From NCBI GenBank assembly GCA_023386045.1, contig JAEWKK010000013.1, positions 1 through 64,000 on the forward strand: a stretch of 64,000 bases of DNA, given 5' to 3'. This document shows, piece after piece, positions 34,547 to 43,176 of the stretch. Position 1 is the stretch's first letter. Every line of letters starts with the position of its first letter. The notes under the pieces are model-generated. The model was given only the letters and a program-made list of their open reading frames with translations, was not told the DNA's origin and searched no databases. This stretch comes from Bacteroidota bacterium. GTDB lineage: Bacteria; Bacteroidota; Bacteroidia; Chitinophagales; Chitinophagaceae. The translations under genes and the position numbers were made by a program.

Positions 34547-36454
34547 TCAGGCAACTGCTTCGTCTACTTTATCCAGTTCAACCTTCAGGTTATTGATGAT
34601 AAACTCCTGTCTTTCCTGGGTATTCTTGCCCATATAATATTCCAGCAGGTGCTGGATCTGGTCGCCATGTTCTAGGATCACTGGCTGCAAACGCATTTCT
34701 TCACCAATGAATCTTCCAAATTCATCCGGTGATATTTCTCCTAATCCCTTGAACCTCGTGATCTCAGGTTTGCTGCCTAATTTTTTCACAGCAGCCTGTT
34801 TTTCAGTTTCGGAATAACAATAGATCGTTTCCTGTTTGTTGCGCACCCTGAACAAAGGAGTTTCCAGGATGTAAACATGGTTGTTCTTTACCAGGTCGGG
34901 AAAGAACTGCAGGAAGAAGGTCATGATCAGCAGGCGGATGTGCATGCCATCAACATCTGCATCGGTAGCGATCACAATTCGGTTGAACCGTAAGCCTTCC
35001 AGGCCTTCCTCAATATTCAATGCGTGTTGTAAAAGATTGAGCTCTTCATTTTCATACACAACCTTTTTGGTCATGCCAAAGCAGTTGAGCGGCTTGCCAC
35101 GAAGACTGAATACAGCCTGCGTTTCAACACTTCTCGCCTTGGTAAGGGATCCACTGGCAGAGTCACCTTCGGTAATAAAAATGGTGGTCTCTTTTTGCGT
35201 AGCGAAAAATTCAGGTTTATTTTTTGCCGGCCCCTCGTCGTTCAGATGTACACGACAATCCCTTAATTTTTTATTGTGAAGATTAGCCTTTTTGGCTCTT
35301 TCATTGGCAAGTTTTTTAATCCCCGCCAGGTCTTTTCTTTCTCTTTCGCTTTGCTCGATCCTTTTTTTAAGAGCATCGGCAACAGATGGATGCTTGTGAA
35401 GAAAATTATCCAGTTCACGTGAAAGAAAATCCAGCACAAATTGTCGCATGCTTGGACCACCTTCATCTACATTTATAGAGCCAAGCTTTGTCTTAGTTTG
35501 TGATTCAAAAACAGGTTCTACCACTCTAACAGAAATGGCTGCAACAATGCTGGCGCGAATGTCTGAAGCCTCATAATCTTTCTTGAAGAAGTCGCGGATC
35601 ACTTTTACGTAGGCTTCCCTGAAAGCTGCCTGGTGGGTTCCTCCCTGGGTGGTATGCTGTCCATTCACAAAGGAATGATAATCCTCGCCATAATCATTGT
35701 TATGAGTGAGTGCCACTTCAATATCGTCTCCTTTCAAATGAATGATGGGATAACGAATACCATCAGGATTGGTATCAGCATTTGTCTCCCTCATTAAGAG
35801 GTCAAGCAGGCCATTTTTGCTGACATAGGTTTTTCCATTGAAAATGATGCGCATGCCAGCGTTAAGGAAACAGTAATTCCAGATCTGCTTTTCGAGGTAT
35901 TCGGGAATGAAATGAAAATTTTTAAAAACAGTATCATCTGGAGTAAAGGTGACCAGGGTACCATTGTCCTCCGTGGTTTTGGTTTCTTTATGTTCCTTAA
36001 CAAGTACGCCTCTTTCAAATTCGGCTTCCTTAATTTTTCCATCACGGTGTGAGGCCACTTTGAAATAAGAGCTCAATGCATTCACGGCCTTTGTACCCAC
36101 CCCATTTAATCCTACACTTTTTTGAAAGACCTTGCTGTCGTATTTGGCGCCTGTATTGATCTTGCTCACCACGTCCACCACTTTTCCAAGAGGAATGCCG
36201 CGTCCATAATCACGAATAACCACGGTTTTACCTTCAATCTTTACTTCCACGGTTTTGCCATAGCCCATGGTATACTCATCAATGCAGTTGTCTATCACTT
36301 CTTTTACAAGAACATAAATGCCATCATCTGGGCTGGAGCCATCGCCCAGCTTGCCAATATACATTCCTGGTCGTAAGCGGATATGTTCTTTCCAGTCAAG
36401 GCTTTTGATGCTTTCCTCAGTATACTCAAACAGGTTCTTTTTAGTTTCTGCCAT
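34547..36454 (-). CDS. parE: DNA topoisomerase IV subunit B
   Basis: The 635-residue protein is the ATPase subunit of a type IIA topoisomerase: GHKL ATPase motifs [15 protein letters not shown] and DYGRGIPLG with a [11 protein letters not shown] loop, the transducer domain, and the TOPRIM metal-binding blocks EGDSASG and [12 protein letters not shown]. Length is in the ParE rather than the longer GyrB range, and its partner gene parC is in the same operon. A GTG at 36466 is in frame, but ATG 36454 gives the more natural start (MAETKKN). A -7 box lies about 195 nt upstream, implying a long leader. Confidence 0.92.
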   Translation of the reverse strand: MAETKKNLFEYTEESIKSLDWKEHIRLRPGMYIGKLGDGSSPDDGIYVLVKEVIDNCIDEYTMGYGKTVEVKIEGKTVVIRDYGRGIPLGKVVDVVSKINTGAKYDSKVFQKSVGLNGVGTKAVNALSSYFKVASHRDGKIKEAEFERGVLVKEHKETKTTEDNGTLVTFTPDDTVFKNFHFIPEYLEKQIWNYCFLNAGMRIIFNGKTYVSKNGLLDLLMRETNADTNPDGIRYPIIHLKGDDIEVALTHNNDYGEDYHSFVNGQHTTQGGTHQAAFREAYVKVIRDFFKKDYEASDIRASIVAAISVRVVEPVFESQTKTKLGSINVDEGGPSMRQFVLDFLSRELDNFLHKHPSVADALKKRIEQSERERKDLAGIKKLANERAKKANLHNKKLRDCRVHLNDEGPAKNKPEFFATQKETTIFITEGDSASGSLTKARSVETQAVFSLRGKPLNCFGMTKKVVYENEELNLLQHALNIEEGLEGLRFNRIVIATDADVDGMHIRLLIMTFFLQFFPDLVKNNHVYILETPLFRVRNKQETIYCYSETEKQAAVKKLGSKPEITRFKGLGEISPDEFGRFIGEEMRLQPVILEHGDQIQHLLEYYMGKNTQERQEFIINNLKVELDKVDEAVA

Positions 36455-36649
36455 AGGATTTTCCACTTGCGAAATTTCGCTAAAATTAATTGTTCTGGAA
36501 TAGCCGCTGAAGAATAGAATGCAAACGCCCAGCAGTAGCTGCTTTCATGGAGTTTTTTTGGAGCAGGCCTTTAGGTTTTCATACCTGGTCAGGAAATGCT
36601 CCAGATTAAAACATCATTTATTAATCCGTATCCATCAGCAATTGGTGCG

Positions 36650-36657
36650 CAAATATA
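36650..36657 (-). promoter_or_regulatory. parE operon -7 box, TATATTTG
   Basis: The minus strand reads TATATTTG from 36657 to 36650, an exact match to TAnnTTTG. It is far (about 195 nt) from the parE start, so it would give a long structured leader; no nearer match was seen. Confidence 0.45.
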
Positions 36658-36908
36658 AAGAAAAATCCCTCCCGGTTTGCTAAATTACTTAGCCATTTTT
36701 TGTTGTGTGGGTAATATGAAAAATGTATCTGAACAATACCCTTTTTTCCTCATTTTGTTTAATGAAGGGAAAATCTCAATCGTTGGATGTTTTTTATAGG
36801 GAATTGATCTGTTTAAAAATTATGCATTGAAAATCAACTTATTGTGACTAAATTCTTCTTTTTACATATTTTTCTTTTCCTAATCTTTTTAGCTTTCTGA
36901 AAATCCCT

Positions 36909-36916
36909 TAGTTTTG
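36909..36916 (+). promoter_or_regulatory. -7 box for acidic-protein gene, TAGTTTTG
   Basis: TAGTTTTG is an exact TAnnTTTG match, with a TTTTT run about 18 nt upstream as a weak -33 element. The next gene starts 119 nt downstream. Confidence 0.45.
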
Positions 36917-37034
36917 TCGTGCAGGGCACAATTATTTAGCCCAATACCAGGACTATCCCCATAAATTCTACTTACAACACGTAATCACTTACTAACCCGG
37001 AAATTGAATTAACCACCAAAAGCGGAGGATTGAA

Positions 37035-37301
37035 ATGTATTCGTATGGATTGCTGGAACCCGGATGTTATTACCTGGTACAGGAAAAAGAAAACGCGGCT
37101 GTTGAACTGATCAAAGTGGTCATGGAAAGTGACCATTGCATGTATGTGTTCAAGTACAACGATGAAACAGCGACTGAATGGAAAAGAAAAAACGACAAAC
37201 TTCACGATATTATCGAATGCCTGAGTGACGAAATGGTAGAGTCGTGGGAAAAGCATTACAACAATAATGAAGATGCCTATTATGAAGAAGACGATGAATG
37301 A
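37035..37301 (+). CDS. Small acidic protein of unknown function
   Basis: The 88-residue protein (MYSYGLLEPGCYYLVQEKE...) has a compact N-terminal part with alternating strands (AAVELIKVVMESDHCMYVFKY), a helical middle (KLHDIIECLSDEMVESWEKHY) and an extremely acidic tail (last 13 residues mostly D, E, Y). A purine-rich GGAGG stretch 6 nt before the ATG may act as an unusual Shine-Dalgarno site, which most genes here lack. I do not recognise a family. Its gene ends 12 nt before the convergent substrate-binding-protein gene. Confidence 0.75.
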   Translation: MYSYGLLEPGCYYLVQEKENAAVELIKVVMESDHCMYVFKYNDETATEWKRKNDKLHDIIECLSDEMVESWEKHYNNNEDAYYEEDDE

Positions 37302-37312
37302 TCAGGCCATCA

Positions 37313-38941
37313 TCAGTTTTCTTTTTTTACACTTCTCAATTCCAGCAGGTTCAGCGCATTGGCATTAAAGCCATGAATATTCAACTGAACGAGGTGAACC
37401 ACCACGTCGTACCAGAGCGGAACTACGGGTGCATCTTCCATGACTATCTGGTCTGCCTTCCTGTACAACTGGTAACGGACGGAGTCATTGGTTTCCTTCA
37501 GTGCATTTTCAAATGCCTGGTCAAAAGCTGGATTTTTATACCTGGTATAATTAGGAGGCGCAGGATTCTTTGAATAAAACACAGAAAGATAATTTTCCGC
37601 ATCTGGATAATCTGCGATCCAGCTTCCACGGAAAAAAGGAGTTTTGGAATTGGAGGTCAGTTCAAGCAACAGGGATTTTTGAACTACATCCACCTGCACC
37701 CTGAAACCGATTTCTTCCAGTTGCCTGGCGATATAACTGGCAATGTCTGAATAAACAGGAATGGTTTGCACTTTTAGAGCTGGAAGATTATTCGCTGTAA
37801 ATCCGGCTTCTTTTATAAGCTGCCGTGAAAGATCGGGATTATAGGTATAGCCTTTCACAACTGTAGAATCAAAAGAAGGAAGTCCGGCAGGCACAAAACC
37901 CGAAGTGGCCGGAATGCCAAGAGAGTTTCTCAGGTAAAGCACCATTTTTTCCCTGTCAAAACCATAATTGATCGCCTGCCTGATTTTTTTATACCTCAAT
38001 GGAGAATTACGCACAAGAGGATTGGCAGTATCTACCAGGATACCGAAATATTCGATGTTGAGATAAGAATGTGTTTGTAGCCTGATCTTTCCTTCCCAAT
38101 CTTTTCGAAGCACACCTTTTTTTGTCAGCACTTCATCTTTGAAAGAGGCGTCAATATCATTAATAAAATCCAGTTTCTTCTGCCTGAAAAGTAGAAATTC
38201 TGTTGCCTTGCTGTCATAGAAACTCACCTGGATTCCATCAAGGTAAGGCAGGCTTCTGCCCGCTTCATCCTTTTCAAAATAGCGAGGATTTTTTTTCATG
38301 ATCATCGCCTGCCCTTCTTCCCAGGCCACCAATTGAAAGGGACCGGTTCCTACCGCGTGTCTTCTGAAATCAGAACCATATTTTTCTACGGCTTCCTTTG
38401 GTACAATGGAACAATATTGCATGGAAAGTATACCAAGAATGGGCTGGTAGGCGGTGATCAGTTTTAACTGGAATACAGAATCATTGACCGCCTTAAACGC
38501 TTCAATGCTGTCTACTTTTTTATTGAAGATCCATGCACCCGGGCTGGCGGTAGTTTTATCAAGGATCCTGTTAAAACTGTAAACTACATCTGCTGCCGTC
38601 ATGCGCCTGCCCCTGCCTCCTGGAAAACAGGGATCATCATGGAAATAAACATCCTGACGTAAATAAAAAGTATAAGTGGACTTATCATCAGAAATATCCC
38701 ATCTTGTAGCAAGTGATGGAATAAGGTTTAACTGGCTGTCAACTTCCACCAGCGTATTGTACATCTGGTGAATGGCCCACATCACCGACTGGTTCTTGGC
38801 AAACGCAGGATCAATGGAGGCAATACCGGTTACTTCATTATAGCGAAAGAAATTCTGCTGCTGCTTTTCACTGCTATAACAATAACAAAGCAACAATGGC
38901 AAAGCCATCAAAATGGTTAAATATTTATACCTGTGGAACAT
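37313..38941 (-). CDS. Oligopeptide/dipeptide ABC transporter substrate-binding lipoprotein (SBP family 5)
   Basis: The 542-residue protein has a signal peptide with cysteines at about 19-21 (LLLCYCYSSEK), suiting a lipoprotein. The body matches the SBP_bac_5 family: NTLVEVDSQLNLIPSLATRWDISDDKSTYTFYLRQDVYFHDD-type region (in parts), AADVVYSFNRI, VGTGPFQLVAWEEG and IRQAINYGFDREKMVLYLR. It binds peptides or similar ligands outside the inner membrane. No permease or ATPase gene is adjacent, so the transporter partners must be elsewhere or the protein acts alone. Confidence 0.9.
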   Translation of the reverse strand: MFHRYKYLTILMALPLLLCYCYSSEKQQQNFFRYNEVTGIASIDPAFAKNQSVMWAIHQMYNTLVEVDSQLNLIPSLATRWDISDDKSTYTFYLRQDVYFHDDPCFPGGRGRRMTAADVVYSFNRILDKTTASPGAWIFNKKVDSIEAFKAVNDSVFQLKLITAYQPILGILSMQYCSIVPKEAVEKYGSDFRRHAVGTGPFQLVAWEEGQAMIMKKNPRYFEKDEAGRSLPYLDGIQVSFYDSKATEFLLFRQKKLDFINDIDASFKDEVLTKKGVLRKDWEGKIRLQTHSYLNIEYFGILVDTANPLVRNSPLRYKKIRQAINYGFDREKMVLYLRNSLGIPATSGFVPAGLPSFDSTVVKGYTYNPDLSRQLIKEAGFTANNLPALKVQTIPVYSDIASYIARQLEEIGFRVQVDVVQKSLLLELTSNSKTPFFRGSWIADYPDAENYLSVFYSKNPAPPNYTRYKNPAFDQAFENALKETNDSVRYQLYRKADQIVMEDAPVVPLWYDVVVHLVQLNIHGFNANALNLLELRSVKKEN

Positions 38942-38957
38942 GATTTCGTCAAAAGCA

Positions 38958-38970
38958 GTCTAAATTAGAC
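38958..38970. promoter_or_regulatory. 13-bp dyad between divergent genes
   Basis: GTCTAA-A-TTAGAC is a perfect dyad in the 62-bp gap between the divergent substrate-binding-protein and M1 peptidase genes. Its position makes a shared operator possible. No regulator is identified. Confidence 0.4.
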
Positions 38971-39003
38971 AAGTATTTGTATCGGAAAACACAATAAAGA
39001 AAA

Positions 39004-40695
39004 ATGAAAAGACAGACCCTGCTGATTCTTCCCTGCTTCTTCCTCCTCATTTCCTGCATGGCGCAACCCCTGAGCAAAAAACAGGTATTCACAAAACAGG
39101 ATAGCTTAAGAGGCGGCTATGGTCCTGAAAGATCATGGTGGGACGTTCAGCATTATGATATTGAAGTAACTCCGGATTACGATAATAAATCCATCAGTGG
39201 AAAAACGACCATTACTTATAAAATACTGCCGGGTCAAAAAACAATGTACATGCAGATTGACCTGCAACAACCATTGACCATCGATAGCTTTTTTTATGAT
39301 GGCAAGTATTATATCACAGATCCATCAAGACCTTATTATAACGAAGGCAATGTATGGCACCTGCCTCTGCCAAGAGCCGCAGTGAACAGCGTTCACACCG
39401 TTACCATGACCTATCATGGCAAACCAAGGGAAGCACAGATGCCGCCCTGGGATGGAGGATGGATCTTTTCCAAAGATGCAAAAGGCCGTCCGTGGATGTC
39501 AGTAGCCTGCCAGGGACTTGGTGCCAGCGTATGGTATCCATGTAAGGATCACCAGTCTGACGAACCTGACCAGGGCGCACGACTGACTGTATATACCAAA
39601 GATCCTTTAGAGGTAGTAGGCAATGGCAAACTGGTAAGCACACAAAAAAACGGTTCTACTTCATCTAATAACCACCAAACAAATGAAGCCCGCACGGGTT
39701 ACACCTGGCAGGTAAAAAATCCGATCAACAATTACAATATCATTCCTTACATAGGCAATTATGTAAACTGGAGCGACACGCTACAGGGTGAAAAAGGAAC
39801 TTTGCCTCTGAACTTCTGGGTTCTGGATTATGATTTAGAAAAAGCGAAGAAACAATTTGAACAGGTGAAGCCCATGCTTCGTGCTTTTGAATACTGGTTT
39901 GGGCCTTATCCTTTTTACGAAGACGGCTACCAGTTGGTGCAGGCACCTCACCTGGGAATGGAACACCAGAGCGCTGTAGCTTATGGCAATCAATTCAAGA
40001 ACGGCTACCTCGGTAAGGATCTTTCAGGATCGGGCTGGGGATTGAAATGGGATTTTATCATTGTTCATGAATCTGGACATGAATGGTTTGCCAATAACAT
40101 CACCACAAAGGACATAGCAGATATGTGGGTGCATGAAGGTTTCACTGATTATTCAGAAACTCTTTTCACAGAATATTATTATGGCAAGGAAGCTGCCAAC
40201 GCTTATGTTCAGGGACTGAGAGCCAATATTGAAAATGATCGTCCCATCATTGGAAACTATGGTGTAAATAATGAAGGAAGTGGTGATATGTATTACAAAG
40301 GCGCCAACCTCATTCATACCATAAGGCAGGTGATCAATGATGATGAAAAATTCAGACAGATACTGAGAGGCCTCAATACCGATTTTTATCACCAGACAGT
40401 AACTTCCAACGATATCGAAACTTATATCAGCAAAAAGAGCGGTAAGGATTTCAGTAAAGTGTTTGATCAATACCTGCGCACAACTAAGATTCCAGTTCTG
40501 GAATTAAAAGCAGATAAAGACAAGATCAAATTCAGGTGGAGCAATTGTGTGCCTGGCTTTAATATGCCGGTGAAGCTCACTAATGGACAATGGATCTATC
40601 CTACCACCAGTGAACAAAAGATAAAATCAGAAAGTAAAAACTTCAGTGATGTTGCTGTCGACAGTAATTTTTATATCACGGTTAAAAAGCTCTGA
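39004..40695 (+). CDS. M1 family zinc aminopeptidase
   Basis: The 563-residue protein has a signal peptide (about 1-21, possibly a lipoprotein with C at position 18) and the M1 fold: the N-terminal beta-saddle (WWDVQHYDIEVTPDYDNKSISGKTTITY in parts), the zinc site HESGH with the third ligand in WVHEGF 18 residues later, and the exopeptidase segment LGMEHQSAVAYG in place of the classical GAMEN. It probably releases N-terminal residues from peptides in the periplasm. It is divergent from the peptide-binding lipoprotein, which fits a peptide-scavenging role (inference). It lacks the long ERAP-like C-terminal domain. Confidence 0.92.
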   Translation: MKRQTLLILPCFFLLISCMAQPLSKKQVFTKQDSLRGGYGPERSWWDVQHYDIEVTPDYDNKSISGKTTITYKILPGQKTMYMQIDLQQPLTIDSFFYDGKYYITDPSRPYYNEGNVWHLPLPRAAVNSVHTVTMTYHGKPREAQMPPWDGGWIFSKDAKGRPWMSVACQGLGASVWYPCKDHQSDEPDQGARLTVYTKDPLEVVGNGKLVSTQKNGSTSSNNHQTNEARTGYTWQVKNPINNYNIIPYIGNYVNWSDTLQGEKGTLPLNFWVLDYDLEKAKKQFEQVKPMLRAFEYWFGPYPFYEDGYQLVQAPHLGMEHQSAVAYGNQFKNGYLGKDLSGSGWGLKWDFIIVHESGHEWFANNITTKDIADMWVHEGFTDYSETLFTEYYYGKEAANAYVQGLRANIENDRPIIGNYGVNNEGSGDMYYKGANLIHTIRQVINDDEKFRQILRGLNTDFYHQTVTSNDIETYISKKSGKDFSKVFDQYLRTTKIPVLELKADKDKIKFRWSNCVPGFNMPVKLTNGQWIYPTTSEQKIKSESKNFSDVAVDSNFYITVKKL

Positions 40696-40788
40696 TTGTT
40701 TGTATAAATTATAAACCTTTCATCTTATTCATTCACAGATCTGCATATTTGCATTTGTAAACAGGAGTCACCACCTTAGCAGCGTAAC

Positions 40789-42294
40789 ATGAGCACCATC
40801 AGGCGGCAGAGTATTATTTCATCGGGCATTGTTTATTTTGGCTTTGCACTGGGCCTGCTCAATACTTATCTGTTTACACGTGAGGGAGGTTTTACAAAAG
40901 CAGAATACGGTCTTACCGGAACCTTTATTGCTTTTGCCAACATCATGTTCTCGGTAGCAAGTCTTGGTATGCCGGCGTTCATTGGAAAATTCTTTCCCTA
41001 TTACAATGCACACCTGGACCACAATAAAAATGACCAGCTCAGCTGGGCCCTGCTTATCTCCTGCCTTGGTTTTTTGCTGGTATTGATTGGTGGAATTGTT
41101 TTTAAAGACCTGTTGGTTGACCGCATCTTCAATAATTCACCGGAACTCTTACAATATTATTACTGGACCTTCCCTTTCGGTTTTGGTTTTACTATATTCT
41201 CGGTAATGGAAGCCTATGCCTGGCAGCATCGCAGGGCCGTGCTGAGTAATTTTTTAAAAGAAGTTGGATTTCGTGCGCTCACCACCATATTGATTGTTTT
41301 AACCACGTTGCAGTTCATCAGTGATTTCTCGGATTTTATTATTCTCTATTCTTTTTTATACCTGGCCATTGCGGTATACCTACTGATTTATTTTAAAAGA
41401 AAAAAGCTCCTGCACTTTACATTTACGGTCAGCAGGATCACCAGGCGGTTTTTTAAAAAGATCCTGGTCCTTTCTTCATTTGTCTGGGGAGGCGGGCTGG
41501 TATTTAATATCGCCAGTGTTTTTGATACCATTGTCATCGCAGCGGTTTTGCCCAACGGAATGGCAGCTGTAGCACCTTTCCTGCTGGCACAAAATATTTC
41601 AAGCCTGATGCAGGCGCCGCAAAGGGCCATTGTATCTTCTGCTGTTGGCCCTCTTTCTCAGGCCTGGAAAGAAAAGGATTATCAAAAGATCGACAGGATC
41701 TATCACCGCTCATCTATTAACCAGCTGATCTTTTCTTCCGTCATGTTTTGCCTGATCTGGCTCAATTTCGAAGATGGAATTTTCACCTTCAACCTGCAGC
41801 AGGATTATCTCTCCGCCAAATGGGTGTTTTTTTATATCGGCCTTTACAAGATCATTGATATGGGTACAGGTGTGAACGCACAAATCATTGCTACCTCCAC
41901 CTTCTGGAGATTTGAATTTCTCAGCGGTATGATCCTTCTTGCCATCATGCTGCCACTCAACTGGCTCCTCACCCAGCACTACGGCATCATTGGACCTGCC
42001 ATATCAAGCCTGATTGGTTTTACGATTTACAACTCCATCCGCTATTTTTTCCTTCTGAAGAAATTTAAAATGCAGCCATTTACCTGGAGTTCCCTCTACA
42101 CTTTGTTACTGGCAGCCTTTGCCTTTATGACCTGCTATTATTTATTCAACGCGGAGAAAGGATTTTTCTGGATGGTTTTAAGAAGCCTGCTTTTTTGCCT
42201 GCTTTTTGCCACCGGCATGTTTGCATTAAAACTCTCACCGGATGTACAACCGGTGTTGGGGACCATCAAAAAAAGATTAGGGATTAGAAGATGA
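40789..42294 (+). CDS. Polysaccharide flippase (Wzx/MOP family) membrane protein
   Basis: The 501-residue protein has about 14 hydrophobic segments and the oligosaccharide-flippase pattern (SIISSGIVYFGFALGLLNTYLFTREGGFTKAEYGLTG in parts, GLYKIIDMGTGVNAQIIATSTFWRFE). Such proteins flip undecaprenyl-linked glycan units across the inner membrane. It is not adjacent to the glycosyltransferase cluster at the end of the window, so the substrate may be different. Its last 18 nt overlap the convergent NlpC/P60 gene. It might instead belong to the MurJ branch of the superfamily, but no MurJ-specific motif was recognised. Confidence 0.85.
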   Translation: MSTIRRQSIISSGIVYFGFALGLLNTYLFTREGGFTKAEYGLTGTFIAFANIMFSVASLGMPAFIGKFFPYYNAHLDHNKNDQLSWALLISCLGFLLVLIGGIVFKDLLVDRIFNNSPELLQYYYWTFPFGFGFTIFSVMEAYAWQHRRAVLSNFLKEVGFRALTTILIVLTTLQFISDFSDFIILYSFLYLAIAVYLLIYFKRKKLLHFTFTVSRITRRFFKKILVLSSFVWGGGLVFNIASVFDTIVIAAVLPNGMAAVAPFLLAQNISSLMQAPQRAIVSSAVGPLSQAWKEKDYQKIDRIYHRSSINQLIFSSVMFCLIWLNFEDGIFTFNLQQDYLSAKWVFFYIGLYKIIDMGTGVNAQIIATSTFWRFEFLSGMILLAIMLPLNWLLTQHYGIIGPAISSLIGFTIYNSIRYFFLLKKFKMQPFTWSSLYTLLLAAFAFMTCYYLFNAEKGFFWMVLRSLLFCLLFATGMFALKLSPDVQPVLGTIKKRLGIRR

Positions 42295-42966
42295 AGCCAC
42301 AGCCTGGTTTTCCAGCCTTCCTGCTCCAACAAATTTTTTCATCCAGTATTCTTCAAAAAGATCGCTGACAGTAACGCCGCCTGATGAAGCATGTACGAAT
42401 TTGTTATTCTGAAGATACATGCCAACATGTGAGATGCCACCTATTGTATTAAAGAAAACCAGGTCACCTTCTTTTAATTCAGCCCTTGATATTCTTCTTG
42501 TTGCATTGTACTGCTCTTTGGCGGTGCGAGGTAATGTGACATTAAAAACAGAAGTAGAAAAAGTCTGCATCAAGGCAGAACAGTCAACTCCTTCCTTTGT
42601 AGTTCCACCCAAACGGTAACGGGTTCCATACCAGTCATCAATTGCCTGGAAAAGGCTGATATTCTGGACTTCTTCAACCTCCGTATCCAGCAGTAAAGCA
42701 TACTTGAACTGAAGGCTGCTGGCCTTTTCAATGGGTGCATTGGCTTCATTGGGAGCCGCTGTTGACTTATGAGAAGTAAAAACGGGTGTGGCAAATACGG
42801 CCTTGGGATCTGAAGTAGTGCTCGCTGCCGGTGTTATGGTAATATCATCCAGGAACTTAACATCGCTTTTCACAGAATTATTCGGACCTTTCTTTGAGTT
42901 CTGAGCAGAGGTGAGCCCTCCCAGACAGAGGAAGATGGTGGTTGTGAAGAGGATGTGTTTAATCAT
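42277..42966 (-). CDS. C40 family (NlpC/P60) cell-wall peptidase
   Basis: The 229-residue protein has a signal peptide (about 1-21), a low-complexity linker (about 22-100) and a C-terminal NlpC/P60 domain: catalytic cysteine in GGTTKEGVDCSALMQ, histidine in GGISHVGMYLQNN, and a third residue in KFVHASSGGV. It would cleave peptide stems of peptidoglycan. It overlaps the flippase gene end by 18 nt. A TATTTTCG near-match lies about 40 nt upstream. Confidence 0.9.
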   Translation of the reverse strand: MIKHILFTTTIFLCLGGLTSAQNSKKGPNNSVKSDVKFLDDITITPAASTTSDPKAVFATPVFTSHKSTAAPNEANAPIEKASSLQFKYALLLDTEVEEVQNISLFQAIDDWYGTRYRLGGTTKEGVDCSALMQTFSTSVFNVTLPRTAKEQYNATRRISRAELKEGDLVFFNTIGGISHVGMYLQNNKFVHASSGGVTVSDLFEEYWMKKFVGAGRLENQAVASSSNP

Positions 42967-43176
42967 CAGGTTTTCTTTTGGTGATTGGATGGCAGACGAA
43001 AATATAAAAATTTTCCCACAAGATGTTAATAGCTGGGTTTCTTTTCCCTGATAATTGTCAACTTAGACCTTAACTTGCAGGCTTACACCACCCAACCTCT
43101 TAATTGTAAATTGTTTAAGCCGGAATCCTGCGGGCTTTGTTCATTTATGGGTTGACTGAAAAACAAGTGCTGAAAG

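Larger units (their letters stand above)
36455..37034. other. 580-bp intergenic region with two divergent promoter boxes
   Basis: No convincing frame is seen. The minus strand has an exact TATATTTG box (36657 to 36650) that would drive parE with a leader of about 190 nt; this leader contains an imperfect hairpin with outer arms TGGAGCA (36559-36565) and TGCTCCA (36597-36603) and inner AGGT/ACCT pairing. The plus strand has an exact TAGTTTTG box at 36909-36916, predicting a 110-nt leader for the acidic-protein gene at 37035. The middle 36670-36900 is AT-rich without features I can name. Confidence 0.6.

Noticed and set aside
37313..38941. SBP family 5 protein as part of a complete Opp transporter operon
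   Set aside because: No permease or ATPase gene lies on either side; the neighbours are an acidic small protein and an M1 peptidase.
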